A stretch of DNA of 64,000 nucleotides from contig CAZSSH010000007.1 of NCBI GenBank assembly GCA_964609825.1, positions 186,001 to 250,000 on the forward strand. The letters run 5' to 3'. The stretch comes from CAZSSH01 sp964609825. GTDB taxonomy: Bacteria > Verrucomicrobiota > Lentisphaeria > Victivallales > Victivallaceae. The notes beneath the pieces are model-generated. The model was not told the origin of the DNA and ran no database searches. It saw nothing but the letters and a program-made list of their open reading frames with translations. The number at the start of each line of letters is the position of its first letter. The first letter of the stretch is position 1. The position numbers and the translations under genes are program-made. Shown in pieces: positions 7,451 to 17,058 of this stretch.

Positions 7451-9376
7451 ATGGCGGAGTTATTACTGGAAACGGCGCAGTTCGCCGGTTATGGAGGCTG
7501 GGTGCTGGACACCCAATGCCTTGAGGCTTCCGGCTCAAGTTATCTGATGGCACATGGTTTGGGCAAACCGGTCGCCGACGCGGTGACGCAAGTTAAGTTT
7601 GAGGCCGACTGCCCGGTGCTTTTTTATGTCCGGACGCGCGATTGGACAAAGGAGTGGGACCGCGGCGATGCCGCCGGACAATTTGAGCTTTGGGCGGACG
7701 GCGAACCGCTGCCGCAAGTGTTGGGGAATGACAAATCTTTTTGGCACTGGCAGTATGCCGGGAAATGTATTCTCAAGGGTGGCACGCATGAAATTCGCCT
7801 CCGTGACCTCACCGGCTTTAACGGCCGCTGCGCCGCGGTCTACTTAACCACAAACTCGGCCATGGTTCCCCCGGATGCAAAAGATGAATTTGTGGTGTGG
7901 CGGAGCCAAAGGCTGCCGCCGGTGGCCGAGGATGCTGCGGAGTATGATCTGATTGTCGCCGGCGGCGGCTATGCCGGGATTTGCGCGGCGTACTCGGCCT
8001 GGAAACTCGGGCTCAACGTGTTGTTGATCCAGGATCGCCTCGTCTTGGGCGGCTGCGGCAGTTCCGAAATCCGGGTATGGGCTGGCGGCATGACCCATTT
8101 GGGCAAGTATCCCAATTTGGGCAAGGTAAGTCAACTCATTAGTCCGATTGCCGGTCAGCCGGGAATGCGCAAAGATGCCGAATCGTTTGAGGACGACCGC
8201 AAACGGCTGTTGTTTGCCGGGTGCCCGGAGGTGTTGTGTCTCGGTGAAGCGGTGATCGGCCTGGAGTTGGACAAAGGGAGTTCCCGGCGGATTTTGGCGG
8301 TGATTTCACAAAATTTACGTACCGGGCAACGGACGCGCCGCCGCGCCAAACTCTTTGCCGACGGCACCGGCGACGCGCTGTTGGCGCGTTTGGCCCACTG
8401 TGAAACCATGTACGGGCGCGAGAGCTCCGAAGTTTACGGCGAGTCCCTCGCGCCGCGCATCGGCGACTTGCAAGTCATGGGGCACTCGACCTTGTGGGAG
8501 ACGCGCAAGCTCGAAACCGATGCGCCGTTTCCCGACATCAAGTGGGGGATCCAATTTGATGAGGGCAACGCGATTCGCCGCTTTGACTGCTGTTGGGACT
8601 GGGAGACCGGGCAAAACCGCCATCAGGTCAATAACATTGAGCGCATCCGCGATTACGGACTCATGACTTGCTTTGCCAACTGGTCCTATCTTAAAAACCG
8701 CGCACCCGACCGCGAGCGCTGGCGGCAACTGGAGCTTTGCTGGATTTCGCCGGTGGGCGGCAAGCGTGAGAGTTACCGCGTGCGCGGCGATCTGGTGCTG
8801 ACCCAGCGCGACATTGAGGACAAAATCGCTTACCCGGACGGGACGGCGGCGCTTAGCTGGAGCATTGATTTGCACTATCCCGACCCGGATAACTCCCGGA
8901 TTTTCGGCGAAGGTTTTCAGTCATGCGCTTACCACCGCGGGATCGGTGCCGCTTATGAGGTGCCTTATCGCTGCCTTTATGCCAGAGATGCCGACAATTT
9001 GTTTCTCATCGGCAGGATTGTGAGCGCGAGCCATGTCGCTTTTTCGTCTGTTCGGGTGATGCGCACTTTGGGGATGCTGGGCGAAGTCGTTGCCATGGCG
9101 GCCGCGGTTTGCCGCCGTCATGACGGTTTGCCGTGCGAAGTCTATCACCAATATTGGAGCGAGCTCAAAAGCTTGATGCAAGCGGGGATCCCGATGCAGT
9201 TGCCGCATGCGTATACACCTGATTATCATCAGGCGTATCACTTTATGCGCCCGGTCGGCCGTTTCGGCAATGCCGACGAAAACATCTGGATTCACCTTTC
9301 GCCGCAGGGTAAACTGCCTGCCGATATTCCGGTGGAGTTGCAGCAAAACATCCGCGAGATCGAGTCCGACCGGTGA
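7451..9376 (+). CDS. FAD-dependent oxidoreductase with N-terminal beta-sandwich domain
   Basis: The product is 641 aa from ATG 7451, which follows GGGGGAGGG. Residues 1-145 form a predicted beta-rich domain (RTRDWTKEWD; LRDLTGFNGRCAAVYL) often found fused to this enzyme group. The Rossmann FAD motif follows at about 158 (DLIVAGGGYAGICAAYSAWK). A CGSSE segment lies shortly after it, where related FAD oxidoreductases often carry cysteines. The remainder resembles the FAD_oxidored family (PF12831). There is no signal peptide. It is co-directional with the IclR and SDR genes and ends 1 bp from the convergent acetylesterase stop. A role in oxidising sugars or sugar acids is inferred from context only. 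Confidence 0.88.
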   Translation: MAELLLETAQFAGYGGWVLDTQCLEASGSSYLMAHGLGKPVADAVTQVKFEADCPVLFYVRTRDWTKEWDRGDAAGQFELWADGEPLPQVLGNDKSFWHWQYAGKCILKGGTHEIRLRDLTGFNGRCAAVYLTTNSAMVPPDAKDEFVVWRSQRLPPVAEDAAEYDLIVAGGGYAGICAAYSAWKLGLNVLLIQDRLVLGGCGSSEIRVWAGGMTHLGKYPNLGKVSQLISPIAGQPGMRKDAESFEDDRKRLLFAGCPEVLCLGEAVIGLELDKGSSRRILAVISQNLRTGQRTRRRAKLFADGTGDALLARLAHCETMYGRESSEVYGESLAPRIGDLQVMGHSTLWETRKLETDAPFPDIKWGIQFDEGNAIRRFDCCWDWETGQNRHQVNNIERIRDYGLMTCFANWSYLKNRAPDRERWRQLELCWISPVGGKRESYRVRGDLVLTQRDIEDKIAYPDGTAALSWSIDLHYPDPDNSRIFGEGFQSCAYHRGIGAAYEVPYRCLYARDADNLFLIGRIVSASHVAFSSVRVMRTLGMLGEVVAMAAAVCRRHDGLPCEVYHQYWSELKSLMQAGIPMQLPHAYTPDYHQAYHFMRPVGRFGNADENIWIHLSPQGKLPADIPVELQQNIREIESDR

Positions 9377-9377
9377 T

Positions 9378-11312
9378 TTATGCTTTGAACGGATTGGCGG
9401 GGAAGCCCTCAAGGTTGTACAGATTGGCCTTGTCCGGGTTGTCGGCCCAAGCATAGGCGACCGAGATCGGATAAGCGATTTTTTCGCTCCAAACGATCAC
9501 CGTGTCATTGTCGATGATGGCCTCGGCCGCCACAAACTCATTGTTGTCATCGGCAAGAGCAAAGCCATGCAATTTGTCGCCTTTAACTTTGAGTCCGGCG
9601 CCGGTGTTGGCAAAATAGAGCCGCACGGTGTTTCCTTCCATCACCTTTTTGAGCAAGGTCGGACCGTCGCCGATGCCCGAAAAATTGTAGACTTGATTCA
9701 GCGCTGCGGCGGCCAGACGGCAGCCGACGGTACGTTTGTCGTGCGGGTGGATATCCTCGGCGTCGCCGACGTCAATGGCGGAGGCGGTGAGGTTGCCGGT
9801 CGCCTTGGCGGCCTTGAGCTGGGCTTCGCGGATGTAGGGCCAGCTGGCGGTTTTTTCGTAAATCGCGGGGGAGCGGAAATTGGCGAGCAACACCTGCAAA
9901 AAGGCAAAATCGCCCTGGCCCCAGTGGCAACGCCAGTCGTTGATGAGATCGGTCATGACTCGTTCGTATTCGCCGGGCCGCCCCTCGTTGGACTCGCCCT
10001 GATACCAGATGACCCCGGCCATTGCGTAGGGGATCAACGGTTTGATCATGTTGTTAAACAAAATGCTGAAGGTATTGGGGTTGCCCCAGCCCATAAAATT
10101 AAGGGTGTCGGTCTGGATTTTGCCGATGTTGAGCTCGGCCAAGGCCCGCCATTTGCCGGCCAGCGTAATTTCTTTGCCGCCGCAAACGAGTTTCATCTTA
10201 TTGGCTGGCCCGAAAAGGCCGCCGTTGTAAATAAAGGAAAAATTGCGAACTGCAATGGTGTTTTTGCCCGGCTTCAAGACTTTGGCCGGGATGGTGTAGA
10301 CGCGCTGGATATTCCAGTAAATATTCTCGAGATCCTTGCCGGTGCGGCCGACTTCGACGCCGTTGATGTAAGTGATGTCCTGTTTGTCAATGGCGCCCAG
10401 TTGGATTTCGACGTCTTTGCCCGCCCAGTCGGATGGAAGGTCGAAGTCCTTGCGAAACCAGATGACGCCGTTGAAATCAAAATCGATGTTGCGCCACAAA
10501 TTGGGGAGCTCCACCGACTGCCAGTGGCTGTCGTCACAGTCAAGATCGGCCCAGCCGTTGGCCAACCCGAGGTTGGGCGGGATGCCGTTGAGGATTGGGC
10601 GGACGATTTCGGCAAGCATGTCATTGAAATCGCGGTTTTTGCAGAGGTTTTCGGGGTCGAGACTGTCGTTGTAAGCTTTGCTGAATGCGATGGCTTCGTG
10701 TTTGTCGAGGCGGGATTTTATCGCCGGGTTTTGCACCAGGGTTTGGCGGCTGATCCAGCTCTCCGCCATGGTGCCGCCCCACGAGCTGTGGATGATACCG
10801 ACCGGCACATCCAGATTTTGAAAGAGTTTGGCGGCAAAAAAGCTGCTGACCGCCGACCACTTTTGCATGTCATGCCACAAGGCGGCTTCCCATTTGCCTT
10901 TGACGTCGGTGGAGCCGTTGAGCCGGACGCTCTTTTCGACCGTAAACATGCGGACGCTGGCAAAGTGCTCGAGCTTCTTTTGGATATCGGCGTGGTGTTC
11001 GGGAATTTCGCGGATGGTAAACTCCATGTTGGATTGGCCGGAGGCGAGCCAGACTTCGCCGAAGGCGATGTTGGTGAGCTCAAGTGTTTCTTGGGTGGCG
11101 CAATTGGTCACACTCAACGTAAAGTCGGTCCCGGCGATGTGCGGCGCCATGCGGATCAAAAAATGCCCGGCATCGTCGGAAACGGTCTTCCCGCAGCGGT
11201 CGTCAATCCGGCACTCGACCATCGAGTTGGGCTCGGTTTTGCCCCATACCGGAAACGGAATATTGCGTTGCAAGACGGCGTTGTCGGTGAAAATATTGGC
11301 CAACTTTAACAT
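9378..11312 (-). CDS. Sialate O-acetylesterase-like SGNH esterase
   Basis: This 644-aa protein has the SGNH esterase signatures VWLASGQSNME (nucleophile Ser, block I, about residue 95), VIWYQGESNE (block III-like) and DVGDAEDIHPHDK, which holds the catalytic Asp/His pair. A jelly-roll insert of galactose-binding type sits between them (about 285-370; SDWAGKDVEIQLGAID). This matches sialate O-acetylesterases, which remove acetyl groups from sialic acids or other glycans. No classical signal peptide is visible from the chosen ATG at 11312 (RBS GGATT), so it may act in the cytoplasm. It converges with the FAD oxidoreductase gene and lies 10 bp after the recO-like gene in the same direction. Confidence 0.88.
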   Translation of the reverse strand: MLKLANIFTDNAVLQRNIPFPVWGKTEPNSMVECRIDDRCGKTVSDDAGHFLIRMAPHIAGTDFTLSVTNCATQETLELTNIAFGEVWLASGQSNMEFTIREIPEHHADIQKKLEHFASVRMFTVEKSVRLNGSTDVKGKWEAALWHDMQKWSAVSSFFAAKLFQNLDVPVGIIHSSWGGTMAESWISRQTLVQNPAIKSRLDKHEAIAFSKAYNDSLDPENLCKNRDFNDMLAEIVRPILNGIPPNLGLANGWADLDCDDSHWQSVELPNLWRNIDFDFNGVIWFRKDFDLPSDWAGKDVEIQLGAIDKQDITYINGVEVGRTGKDLENIYWNIQRVYTIPAKVLKPGKNTIAVRNFSFIYNGGLFGPANKMKLVCGGKEITLAGKWRALAELNIGKIQTDTLNFMGWGNPNTFSILFNNMIKPLIPYAMAGVIWYQGESNEGRPGEYERVMTDLINDWRCHWGQGDFAFLQVLLANFRSPAIYEKTASWPYIREAQLKAAKATGNLTASAIDVGDAEDIHPHDKRTVGCRLAAAALNQVYNFSGIGDGPTLLKKVMEGNTVRLYFANTGAGLKVKGDKLHGFALADDNNEFVAAEAIIDNDTVIVWSEKIAYPISVAYAWADNPDKANLYNLEGFPANPFKA

Positions 11313-11322
11313 GGTGAATCCT

Positions 11323-11928
11323 TTATTTTTTAAGCTGATGAAAGCTGATCAACGCGTCGAGCCACTGGTTCAAACTTTTCCAGTAGCCGGGGGGACAGGC
11401 GGGCAGCAGCGAGTTCTCGATTCCGGCGGCGATCAAATTCTCCAAAAAGTCATTCTCTTTTTGGCTTTGCGCCTCGGGGAGGAGGCCGTTTTCGTACAAA
11501 AAGACGGTTTTCATCACGACTGCGCATTGCTCAAGCGTCCACTCCGGATCGGGGCCGGCCAGTTGGGTGAAAACCGATTTTAAAGTGTCGTAAGTAAGCG
11601 GCAAAGGCGCGTTGCCGGTCGAGTTATCGAGCAAAAATTTGCCGATTTTACCGGCCATTAAAAAGCCCTTGGGCTGATTGGCAATGCTGCCAAAGTCGGT
11701 CAATAAAACCATGCTTTTGGGGTTTTGGATCTCGGATTTATTGCTCTCCTCAAAGTCGATCTCCAATTCACGAAAAAGATCCGCCTCGGGAAAATCCCGG
11801 GAGGATAGTTTTTGCGCGCCGTGCACCATCAAATCGAGCTTGCCGTAGTCGGGACTGATCCCGTTTAAGAGGAGCGAGGTCTCCCGGTACGGATGCTTGG
11901 CCAAAATGATGATTTGCGTTGAGATCAT
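11323..11928 (-). CDS. recO: RecO-like DNA repair protein (divergent, short)
   Basis: The product is 201 aa. The N-terminus (IILAKHPYRETSLLLNGISPDYGKL, then VHGAQK) matches the OB-fold start of RecO, which loads RecA with RecF and RecR. The middle keeps the RecO pattern of an alpha-helical domain (EWTLEQCAVVMKTVFLYENGLLP). It is shorter than the usual 240-250 aa and lacks the zinc-binding cysteine cluster of many RecO proteins. Its ATG overlaps the gatB stop in an ATGA tetranucleotide, so translation is probably coupled. RecO is the best reading, based mainly on the N-terminal domain. Confidence 0.7.
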   Translation of the reverse strand: MISTQIIILAKHPYRETSLLLNGISPDYGKLDLMVHGAQKLSSRDFPEADLFRELEIDFEESNKSEIQNPKSMVLLTDFGSIANQPKGFLMAGKIGKFLLDNSTGNAPLPLTYDTLKSVFTQLAGPDPEWTLEQCAVVMKTVFLYENGLLPEAQSQKENDFLENLIAAGIENSLLPACPPGYWKSLNQWLDALISFHQLKK

Positions 11929-13361
11929 AATTGTTTCTTGAGCTCCGCCAGCACCATCGGCGGGTTGGCCTTACCTTTGCTGAGTTTCATGACTTGGCCG
12001 ACCAGATACTGGATGATTTTTTCGTTGCCGTTTTTATAGTCTTCGACCTGCTTGGGATTGGCTTGGATCGCTTCGGCGACGATGGCGGCGATGGCGCCCG
12101 AGTCGCTGACTTGCACCAGACCTTTTTCCTGGATGATCGCCTCCGGGGCATTGCCGGTTTGGAACATGTCGGCAAACACTTCCTTGCCGATTTTGCCGTT
12201 GATGGTGCCGTCGGCAATCAAGTCCACCAATTTCACCAGCTGCGCCGGGGTGACTTTGCACTCGCTGATGGCCAGTTTGGCGTCACCGAGCTCGCGCAGC
12301 AATTCGCTTGTTACCCAGTTGGCCAAAAGTTTGGGATTTTTGCTCGCTTGGGCGGCGCTGTTGAAATATTTTGCCAATTGGCGGTCTAGGGTCAACACTT
12401 CGGCGTCGTAGGCGGTCAAGGCGTAATCGCGGACAAAGCGCTCGCGCATCGCCTCCGGGAGCTCGGGGAGCCCGGCTTTGACCTCGGCGATTTGAGCGGC
12501 GGTAAAGCGGACCGGCATCAAATCGGGGTCCGGGAAATAACGGTAATCGTGCGCTTCTTCTTTGGTGCGCATCAAGTAGGATTCGCCGCGGTCGTCATTC
12601 CACCCCCGGGTTTCCTGCCGGAGCTTGATCCCTTGATCGATGAGCTCGGCCTGACGGACGATCTCAAACTCGATTGCACGGTGGACGGCGCGGAAGCTGT
12701 TGAGGTTTTTGAGCTCGATTTTGGTGCCGAACTCGGTCTGACCCCATGGCCGCAACGAGATATTGACGTCGCAGCGCATCTGGCCTTTTTCCATATCGCA
12801 GTCGCTGATGTCGCCAAATTGCATGATCTCTTTGAGATTGGTCAAGTAAGCGTAAGCCTCGTCGGCGCTGCGCATATCCGGCTCGCTCACCGTCTCCATC
12901 AACGGCACCCCGGCGCGGTTGTAATCGACGCCGCTGTAATTGGCATAATGGTTGAGCTTGGCCACATCCTCCTCGAGGTGGATGCGGGTGATGCCGATTT
13001 CTTTGTCGGGCAACGGATTGCCGGAGAAGCCTTTGCCGCCGACTTTGATTTTGCCGCTGCTGCAAAACGGCAGATCGTACTGTGAAATCTGGTAATTTTT
13101 GGGCATGTCGGGGTAAAAATAGCTCTTGCGGTCAAATTTGCTGAATTCGGCAATGGTGCACCCCGTCAGCAATCCCGCCTTGACCGTCTTGGCGATCGCT
13201 TCTTGGTTGGGGACCGGCAGCACGCCGGGATAGCCCATGCAGACCGGGCAGACGAGGGTATTGGGCTCCGCGCCGTAAGCATTGGGGCAGGAGCAAAACA
13301 TTTTGCTGTTGGTGCGCACTTGCACGTGGACTTCGAGGCCGATGACTACTTCGTATTTCAT
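11925..13361 (-). CDS. gatB: Asp-tRNA(Asn)/Glu-tRNA(Gln) amidotransferase subunit B
   Basis: The product is 478 aa starting at ATG 13361 (MKYEVVIGLEVHVQVRTNSK). A TTG 24 bp upstream is possible but gives a non-homologous extension. The N-terminal kinase-like domain carries CSCPN and CPVCMGYPGVLPV, conserved in GatB, and the C-terminal tail is a YqeY-like helical domain. With GatA and GatC it converts Glu-tRNA(Gln) to Gln-tRNA(Gln). gatA and gatC are not adjacent here. A strong promoter is visible upstream (13404-13432), and recO follows through an ATGA overlap. Confidence 0.96.
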   Translation of the reverse strand: MKYEVVIGLEVHVQVRTNSKMFCSCPNAYGAEPNTLVCPVCMGYPGVLPVPNQEAIAKTVKAGLLTGCTIAEFSKFDRKSYFYPDMPKNYQISQYDLPFCSSGKIKVGGKGFSGNPLPDKEIGITRIHLEEDVAKLNHYANYSGVDYNRAGVPLMETVSEPDMRSADEAYAYLTNLKEIMQFGDISDCDMEKGQMRCDVNISLRPWGQTEFGTKIELKNLNSFRAVHRAIEFEIVRQAELIDQGIKLRQETRGWNDDRGESYLMRTKEEAHDYRYFPDPDLMPVRFTAAQIAEVKAGLPELPEAMRERFVRDYALTAYDAEVLTLDRQLAKYFNSAAQASKNPKLLANWVTSELLRELGDAKLAISECKVTPAQLVKLVDLIADGTINGKIGKEVFADMFQTGNAPEAIIQEKGLVQVSDSGAIAAIVAEAIQANPKQVEDYKNGNEKIIQYLVGQVMKLSKGKANPPMVLAELKKQL

Positions 13362-13403
13362 AAAATTTTTTCGCTTTTGATCCAAATTAACATATCATCT
13401 GAT

Positions 13404-13432
13404 AAGATAGCGTTTTAACCGCGTTTTGTCAA
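13404..13432 (-). promoter_or_regulatory. Predicted sigma70-type promoter of gatB-recO
   Basis: On the minus strand there is TTGACA (13432-13427), a 17-bp spacer and TATCTT (13409-13404), about 43 bp upstream of the gatB ATG. The -35 is a perfect consensus. Confidence 0.7.
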
Positions 13433-13442
13433 ATTTTTTCCG

Positions 13443-13477
13443 CAAAAAAAACGGCGGAAACCCGTTTGGGCTCCGCC
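13443..13477 (-). terminator. Rho-independent terminator after the V-ATPase K gene
   Basis: Read on the minus strand, a GGCGGA stem (13477-13472) pairs with TCCGCC (13458-13453), with inner GCCCAAAC/GTTTGGG-type pairing. A run of U (complement of 13450-13444) follows. It separates the proA-ntpI-ntpK unit from gatB. Confidence 0.8.
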
Positions 13478-13495
13478 GCTTGAGCTATCGCCGAA

Positions 13496-13948
13496 TTACA
13501 GCGCCATCAGCGCAAAGACCAAGGCGAAAATCGCGCAGGTTTCGACGACACCGAGGATCATCAGGTAGTTGGCAAAGCCTTTGTCGGTTTCGCCGAAAGC
13601 GTTACAGCCGCCGGCCGCCGCTTTGCCCTGATAAATCGCCGACGCCATCAAGGCGATCCCGGCGCATATGCCGACAATGAGATAGAGCGGCCACATCGCG
13701 GGAGTCGCATCGGCCTTGCCCTTGAGAATAATCATGAGAATCATACCGTAAATGGTCTGGGACAAGGGAGCCCCGGCCAACGCCAAGAGCAAAAACGGCG
13801 CGGGTTTGTCCTGTTGATAGCATTTTTTCCACGCGCCGATGGCGCCCATGCCGCCGATCCCGGTCCCGATGGACGAGCCGATCGCAGCCAAACCCACCGC
13901 GGCATAGCCCCCGGCATAGGCCAGAGCTTTCATCATTTCCAGTTCCAT
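13496..13948 (-). CDS. ntpK: V-type ATP synthase subunit K (proteolipid)
   Basis: This 150-aa hydrophobic protein has four predicted helices arranged as two related hairpins: a first with GYAAVGLAAIGSSIGTGIGGMGAIG and a second with YLIVGICAGIALMASAIYQGKAA. This is the duplicated c-subunit form of V-type rotors. The second hairpin ends in FANYLMILGVVETCAIFALVFALM, where the E in VVET is the probable ion-binding Glu. The gene follows subunit I by 3 bp with an AAGGAG site. It builds the membrane ring that moves H+ or Na+. A terminator follows at once, so the peripheral subunits must be encoded elsewhere. Confidence 0.93.
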   Translation of the reverse strand: MELEMMKALAYAGGYAAVGLAAIGSSIGTGIGGMGAIGAWKKCYQQDKPAPFLLLALAGAPLSQTIYGMILMIILKGKADATPAMWPLYLIVGICAGIALMASAIYQGKAAAGGCNAFGETDKGFANYLMILGVVETCAIFALVFALMAL

Positions 13949-13951
13949 ATT

Positions 13952-15724
13952 CTACTCCTTGTTGTGTTTGATATTTTTAAAAGGTTTAAAATTACTGCCG
14001 CCCCAGCGCAAACCGATGTGGTTGGAGAACTCCAGCGTATTGAGACGCACGCCGTGTACCAAGACCCCCATCACGCACAATGCGAGATTCAACCCGTGAC
14101 CGGCCAGAATGACCAGGATGCCGAATAAAATCGCGCCCGGGAAAAGATCGCTCAGCTGCTCCGCCATGCTGTTAAAGCTGACCGCGATGTAGTACCCGGC
14201 CATCCCCACGGCAAACAACCGGATGTAGGAGAGCATATCGACAAAGCTGCCGATGATGTTAAACGGAAACTGGAAGATGTCGGCCGGATTTTTCCAATCG
14301 ACATCGCAGGCGATGACCCCAAGGAGACCGACGCCGTAAAGGTAATACATATAGTCGGGAAATTGCCCCGGGTAAACGATCAAACGCAGGGTCAAAAAGA
14401 AATTTCCCCACAAAATCAGCATCCAGCCGAGGTTGCGGATGATGCTGCGTAAATTGCGGTCATGCAGCGCCTTCCAGATGCGCCCGAGTGACAATTGGGC
14501 GATGGCCAGGACAAAGCAAAACGCCTGCGTGTTGGCGTCTTTGACCGCCGGGTCGGTAAAGAAATCGATCCCCGGAAAAATCGAGGTGCCGAAGACGTTG
14601 CCGGTAAGCAACCCCCAAAAGATGGTGGCTGCGCTCAATACCCCCATCAGCATTGCGGGCATCTTTACGTTGGCATTGCTTCTTGATTTCCACCCCAAAA
14701 ACAAGCTGATCAGGAGAAAAATCAGACCGTAACCGGCGTCGCCGACGATCATCGCGTAAAAAATGGTGAAAAAAATCAGAATCCCCGCTGAGGCATCCAG
14801 TTCGTCGTAACCGGGTGCGATCCCGAGAAATTGAAACAAGGGCTCGACCACTTTGACCCATTTGGCGGTCTTGAGCAGCGTCGGTACGCGATCCTCGGGC
14901 GAGGGGTCGGTAATCCAGAGTCCCCAGCCGTGCGATTTGGCGGCGGCGCGCAGTTTTTCGACGTCAAACTCAGGGACAAAACCCCGGATGGAGACGATTT
15001 CGCCGTGGCCGGCCAGAGAGTCGCGGACGAGAGCATACTCCATCTCGTTATGCAATACATCGACATAATGTTTGGCGTGATCCAGGAAGCCGAATAAATC
15101 GGTGATTTCGGAGTGGATTTCCGTAAGCTTGAACTCGAGCTTGCGGCGCTTGTCGTTGAGCTCAACGGGATTGTCATTTTCGCCCAAAACCACTTCCGGG
15201 AGCGTCCCCGGCTCAATCGGATCGGCGGAGATGACGACAAAGTGAATCCGGGCGCCCGCCTCCATGACCTGGACTTTGACGCCGGGCATGGCTTGGGCCT
15301 TTTTGAGATCCTCGGGGCTGCCGCTGCAAAGTTTGACGAAAACCCCTTGTTTCTCCAGATCGACAATCGTATTGCGGTTAAACTCGCCCCACGGGAGCAA
15401 GTGATTCAAGCGTTGGCGGACGGACTCCAGCTCGCTCATCGTCTGCTCTTTGCTCGCGAGCAAACTTGCGCCGCGCTCAATAGCTTCCGCGCCGGACACG
15501 GCCGGGGCCATCGAGCAACCCTTGCACTCGTCCTTGAGTTTCTTTAAGGTATTATAAACTTTGGCTGCCGCCGCCGCTTCGTCAATCCGCTCGGTGCAGA
15601 GATCCGACGGGGTCCCTTTGACGATCTCAACTTGCATTACCCCCAAATTGCGCAACGCGGTCAAAGCCGAAGTCTGCTCCGCCTCAAGGGCGAGCAAGGT
15701 GACTTTTTTCATCGGTACAATCAT
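13952..15724 (-). CDS. ntpI: V-type ATP synthase subunit I (a subunit)
   Basis: The product is 590 aa. Residues 1-310 form the soluble arm with coiled-coil stretches. The C-terminal half carries about seven membrane helices, including FFTIFYAMIVGDAGYG and the conserved SYIRLFAVGMAGYYIA, with the Arg thought to face the rotor proteolipid. It is the stator of the V-type rotary ATPase. The length is typical for bacterial NtpI. ATG 15724 follows AGGGGAAACAACC; a second Met lies 4 codons in. The gene is 18 bp downstream of proA, an unusual neighbour for a V-ATPase gene. Confidence 0.94.
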   Translation of the reverse strand: MIVPMKKVTLLALEAEQTSALTALRNLGVMQVEIVKGTPSDLCTERIDEAAAAAKVYNTLKKLKDECKGCSMAPAVSGAEAIERGASLLASKEQTMSELESVRQRLNHLLPWGEFNRNTIVDLEKQGVFVKLCSGSPEDLKKAQAMPGVKVQVMEAGARIHFVVISADPIEPGTLPEVVLGENDNPVELNDKRRKLEFKLTEIHSEITDLFGFLDHAKHYVDVLHNEMEYALVRDSLAGHGEIVSIRGFVPEFDVEKLRAAAKSHGWGLWITDPSPEDRVPTLLKTAKWVKVVEPLFQFLGIAPGYDELDASAGILIFFTIFYAMIVGDAGYGLIFLLISLFLGWKSRSNANVKMPAMLMGVLSAATIFWGLLTGNVFGTSIFPGIDFFTDPAVKDANTQAFCFVLAIAQLSLGRIWKALHDRNLRSIIRNLGWMLILWGNFFLTLRLIVYPGQFPDYMYYLYGVGLLGVIACDVDWKNPADIFQFPFNIIGSFVDMLSYIRLFAVGMAGYYIAVSFNSMAEQLSDLFPGAILFGILVILAGHGLNLALCVMGVLVHGVRLNTLEFSNHIGLRWGGSNFKPFKNIKHNKE

Positions 15725-15742
15725 GGTTGTTTCCCCTGAATT

Positions 15743-17020
15743 TTAACGTATCTGGCCGTTGCCGCGAACGATGTATTTGTAACTGGTGAGCTCGTCGGCT
15801 CCCATCGGGCCGCGGGCGTGAAGCTTGTCGGTACTGATCCCGATCTCGGCGCCCATGCCGAATTCGCCGCCGTCGGTAAACCGCGTCGAGGCATTGGCGT
15901 ACAAGGTGGAGGAGTCGACGTTGGCAAAAAAGTAATCAATGTTGTTTTCGTCGCCGCTGATGATCCCGTCGCTGTGCCGCGAGCCGTATTTGTTGATGTG
16001 CTCCACCGCCTCGACGACGTCATCGACGAGCTTGATATTCATGATATAGTCGAGATACTCTTTGTAAAAATCGTTGTCGTTGGCCAAGCTGGCGCGTTTG
16101 TCCATCTGACAGTAGTCAAAGTCGGCGTTGACGGCGACATTGCACTTGTTGAGCATTTTGGCGAGCTCGGGCACCAGTTTGGGGGCGACGGCGCGGTTGA
16201 TCAGCAGCGTCTCCATCGCATTGCAGGCGCTGGGGCGCTGGCACTTGGCGTTTTGGATGATTTTGAGCGCCATTGCGGTGTCGCAATTTTCGTCAATGTA
16301 CAAGTGGCAGACACCTTTGTAGTGCTTGAGCACAGGCACGGTGGCCTGACTGCAAACCGCGCGGATCAGGCCTTCGCCGCCTCGGGGGATGATTAAGTCC
16401 AGATACTGATCCATTTTGACCAGCATGCCGACGGCTTCGCGGTCGGTCCACGGCACCAGTTGCACCGCGCCGTCGGGAAGCTCGGACAGGATCGCCGTGC
16501 GGTTTAAAATTTCGGACAAAACGGTGTTGGAGTGAAAGGCTTCGCTGCCGCCGCGCAAAATGACCGCGTTGCCGGCCTTGAGACAAATGCCGGCCGCGTC
16601 GACGGTGACGTTGGGGCGCGACTCGTAAATAATCCCGATGACGCCCAGCGGTACTGAGATTTTTTTGATGACAAGCCCGTTGGGGCGGACGGTCTCCGAT
16701 AATATTTTACCCACGGGGTCGGTCTGGGCGGCCACGGTTTTGAGTCCGGCGGCCATTTCGTCGATGACTTTGTCAGTGAGACGCAAGCGGTCAAGCATGG
16801 CGGAAGATAGATTGTTTTTTTCGCCCGCTTTGATGTCTTTGGCGTTGGCGGCCTTGATCGCGTCTTTTTCGCTCAGCAAAGCGTCGGCCATGCGCAACAG
16901 ACAGCGGTTTTTGTCCTCCGGGTCCATCACGGCGAGGGCGCGGGAGGCGATTTTGGCCTTTTCTCCCATCGCCAGCAATACTTCCTGCATCTCGGCGCTG
17001 CTTAATTTACCTTGATTCAT
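15743..17020 (-). CDS. proA: Glutamate-5-semialdehyde dehydrogenase
   Basis: The product is 425 aa from ATG 17020. A longer frame from TTG 17053 would lie on the predicted promoter transcript but has no homology. It is an aldehyde-dehydrogenase-fold enzyme that reduces gamma-glutamyl phosphate to glutamate semialdehyde in proline synthesis. Diagnostic segments are PLGVIGIIYESRPNVTVDAAG, ILRGGSEA and CQRPSACNAMETLLI with the catalytic Cys. No proB is in the window. It is the first gene of an apparent proA-ntpI-ntpK unit. Confidence 0.96.
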   Translation of the reverse strand: MNQGKLSSAEMQEVLLAMGEKAKIASRALAVMDPEDKNRCLLRMADALLSEKDAIKAANAKDIKAGEKNNLSSAMLDRLRLTDKVIDEMAAGLKTVAAQTDPVGKILSETVRPNGLVIKKISVPLGVIGIIYESRPNVTVDAAGICLKAGNAVILRGGSEAFHSNTVLSEILNRTAILSELPDGAVQLVPWTDREAVGMLVKMDQYLDLIIPRGGEGLIRAVCSQATVPVLKHYKGVCHLYIDENCDTAMALKIIQNAKCQRPSACNAMETLLINRAVAPKLVPELAKMLNKCNVAVNADFDYCQMDKRASLANDNDFYKEYLDYIMNIKLVDDVVEAVEHINKYGSRHSDGIISGDENNIDYFFANVDSSTLYANASTRFTDGGEFGMGAEIGISTDKLHARGPMGADELTSYKYIVRGNGQIR

Positions 17021-17058
17021 ATTAAAAAGTCGTCCTATGATTTTTGGGCACAATGTAT

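Noticed and set aside
9207..11309. Long open frame (700 codons) on the plus strand across the sialate O-acetylesterase gene.
   Set aside because: It lies antisense to a gene with clear SGNH motifs. Such long frames arise from GC-rich third positions, and no family pattern or ribosome site is seen.
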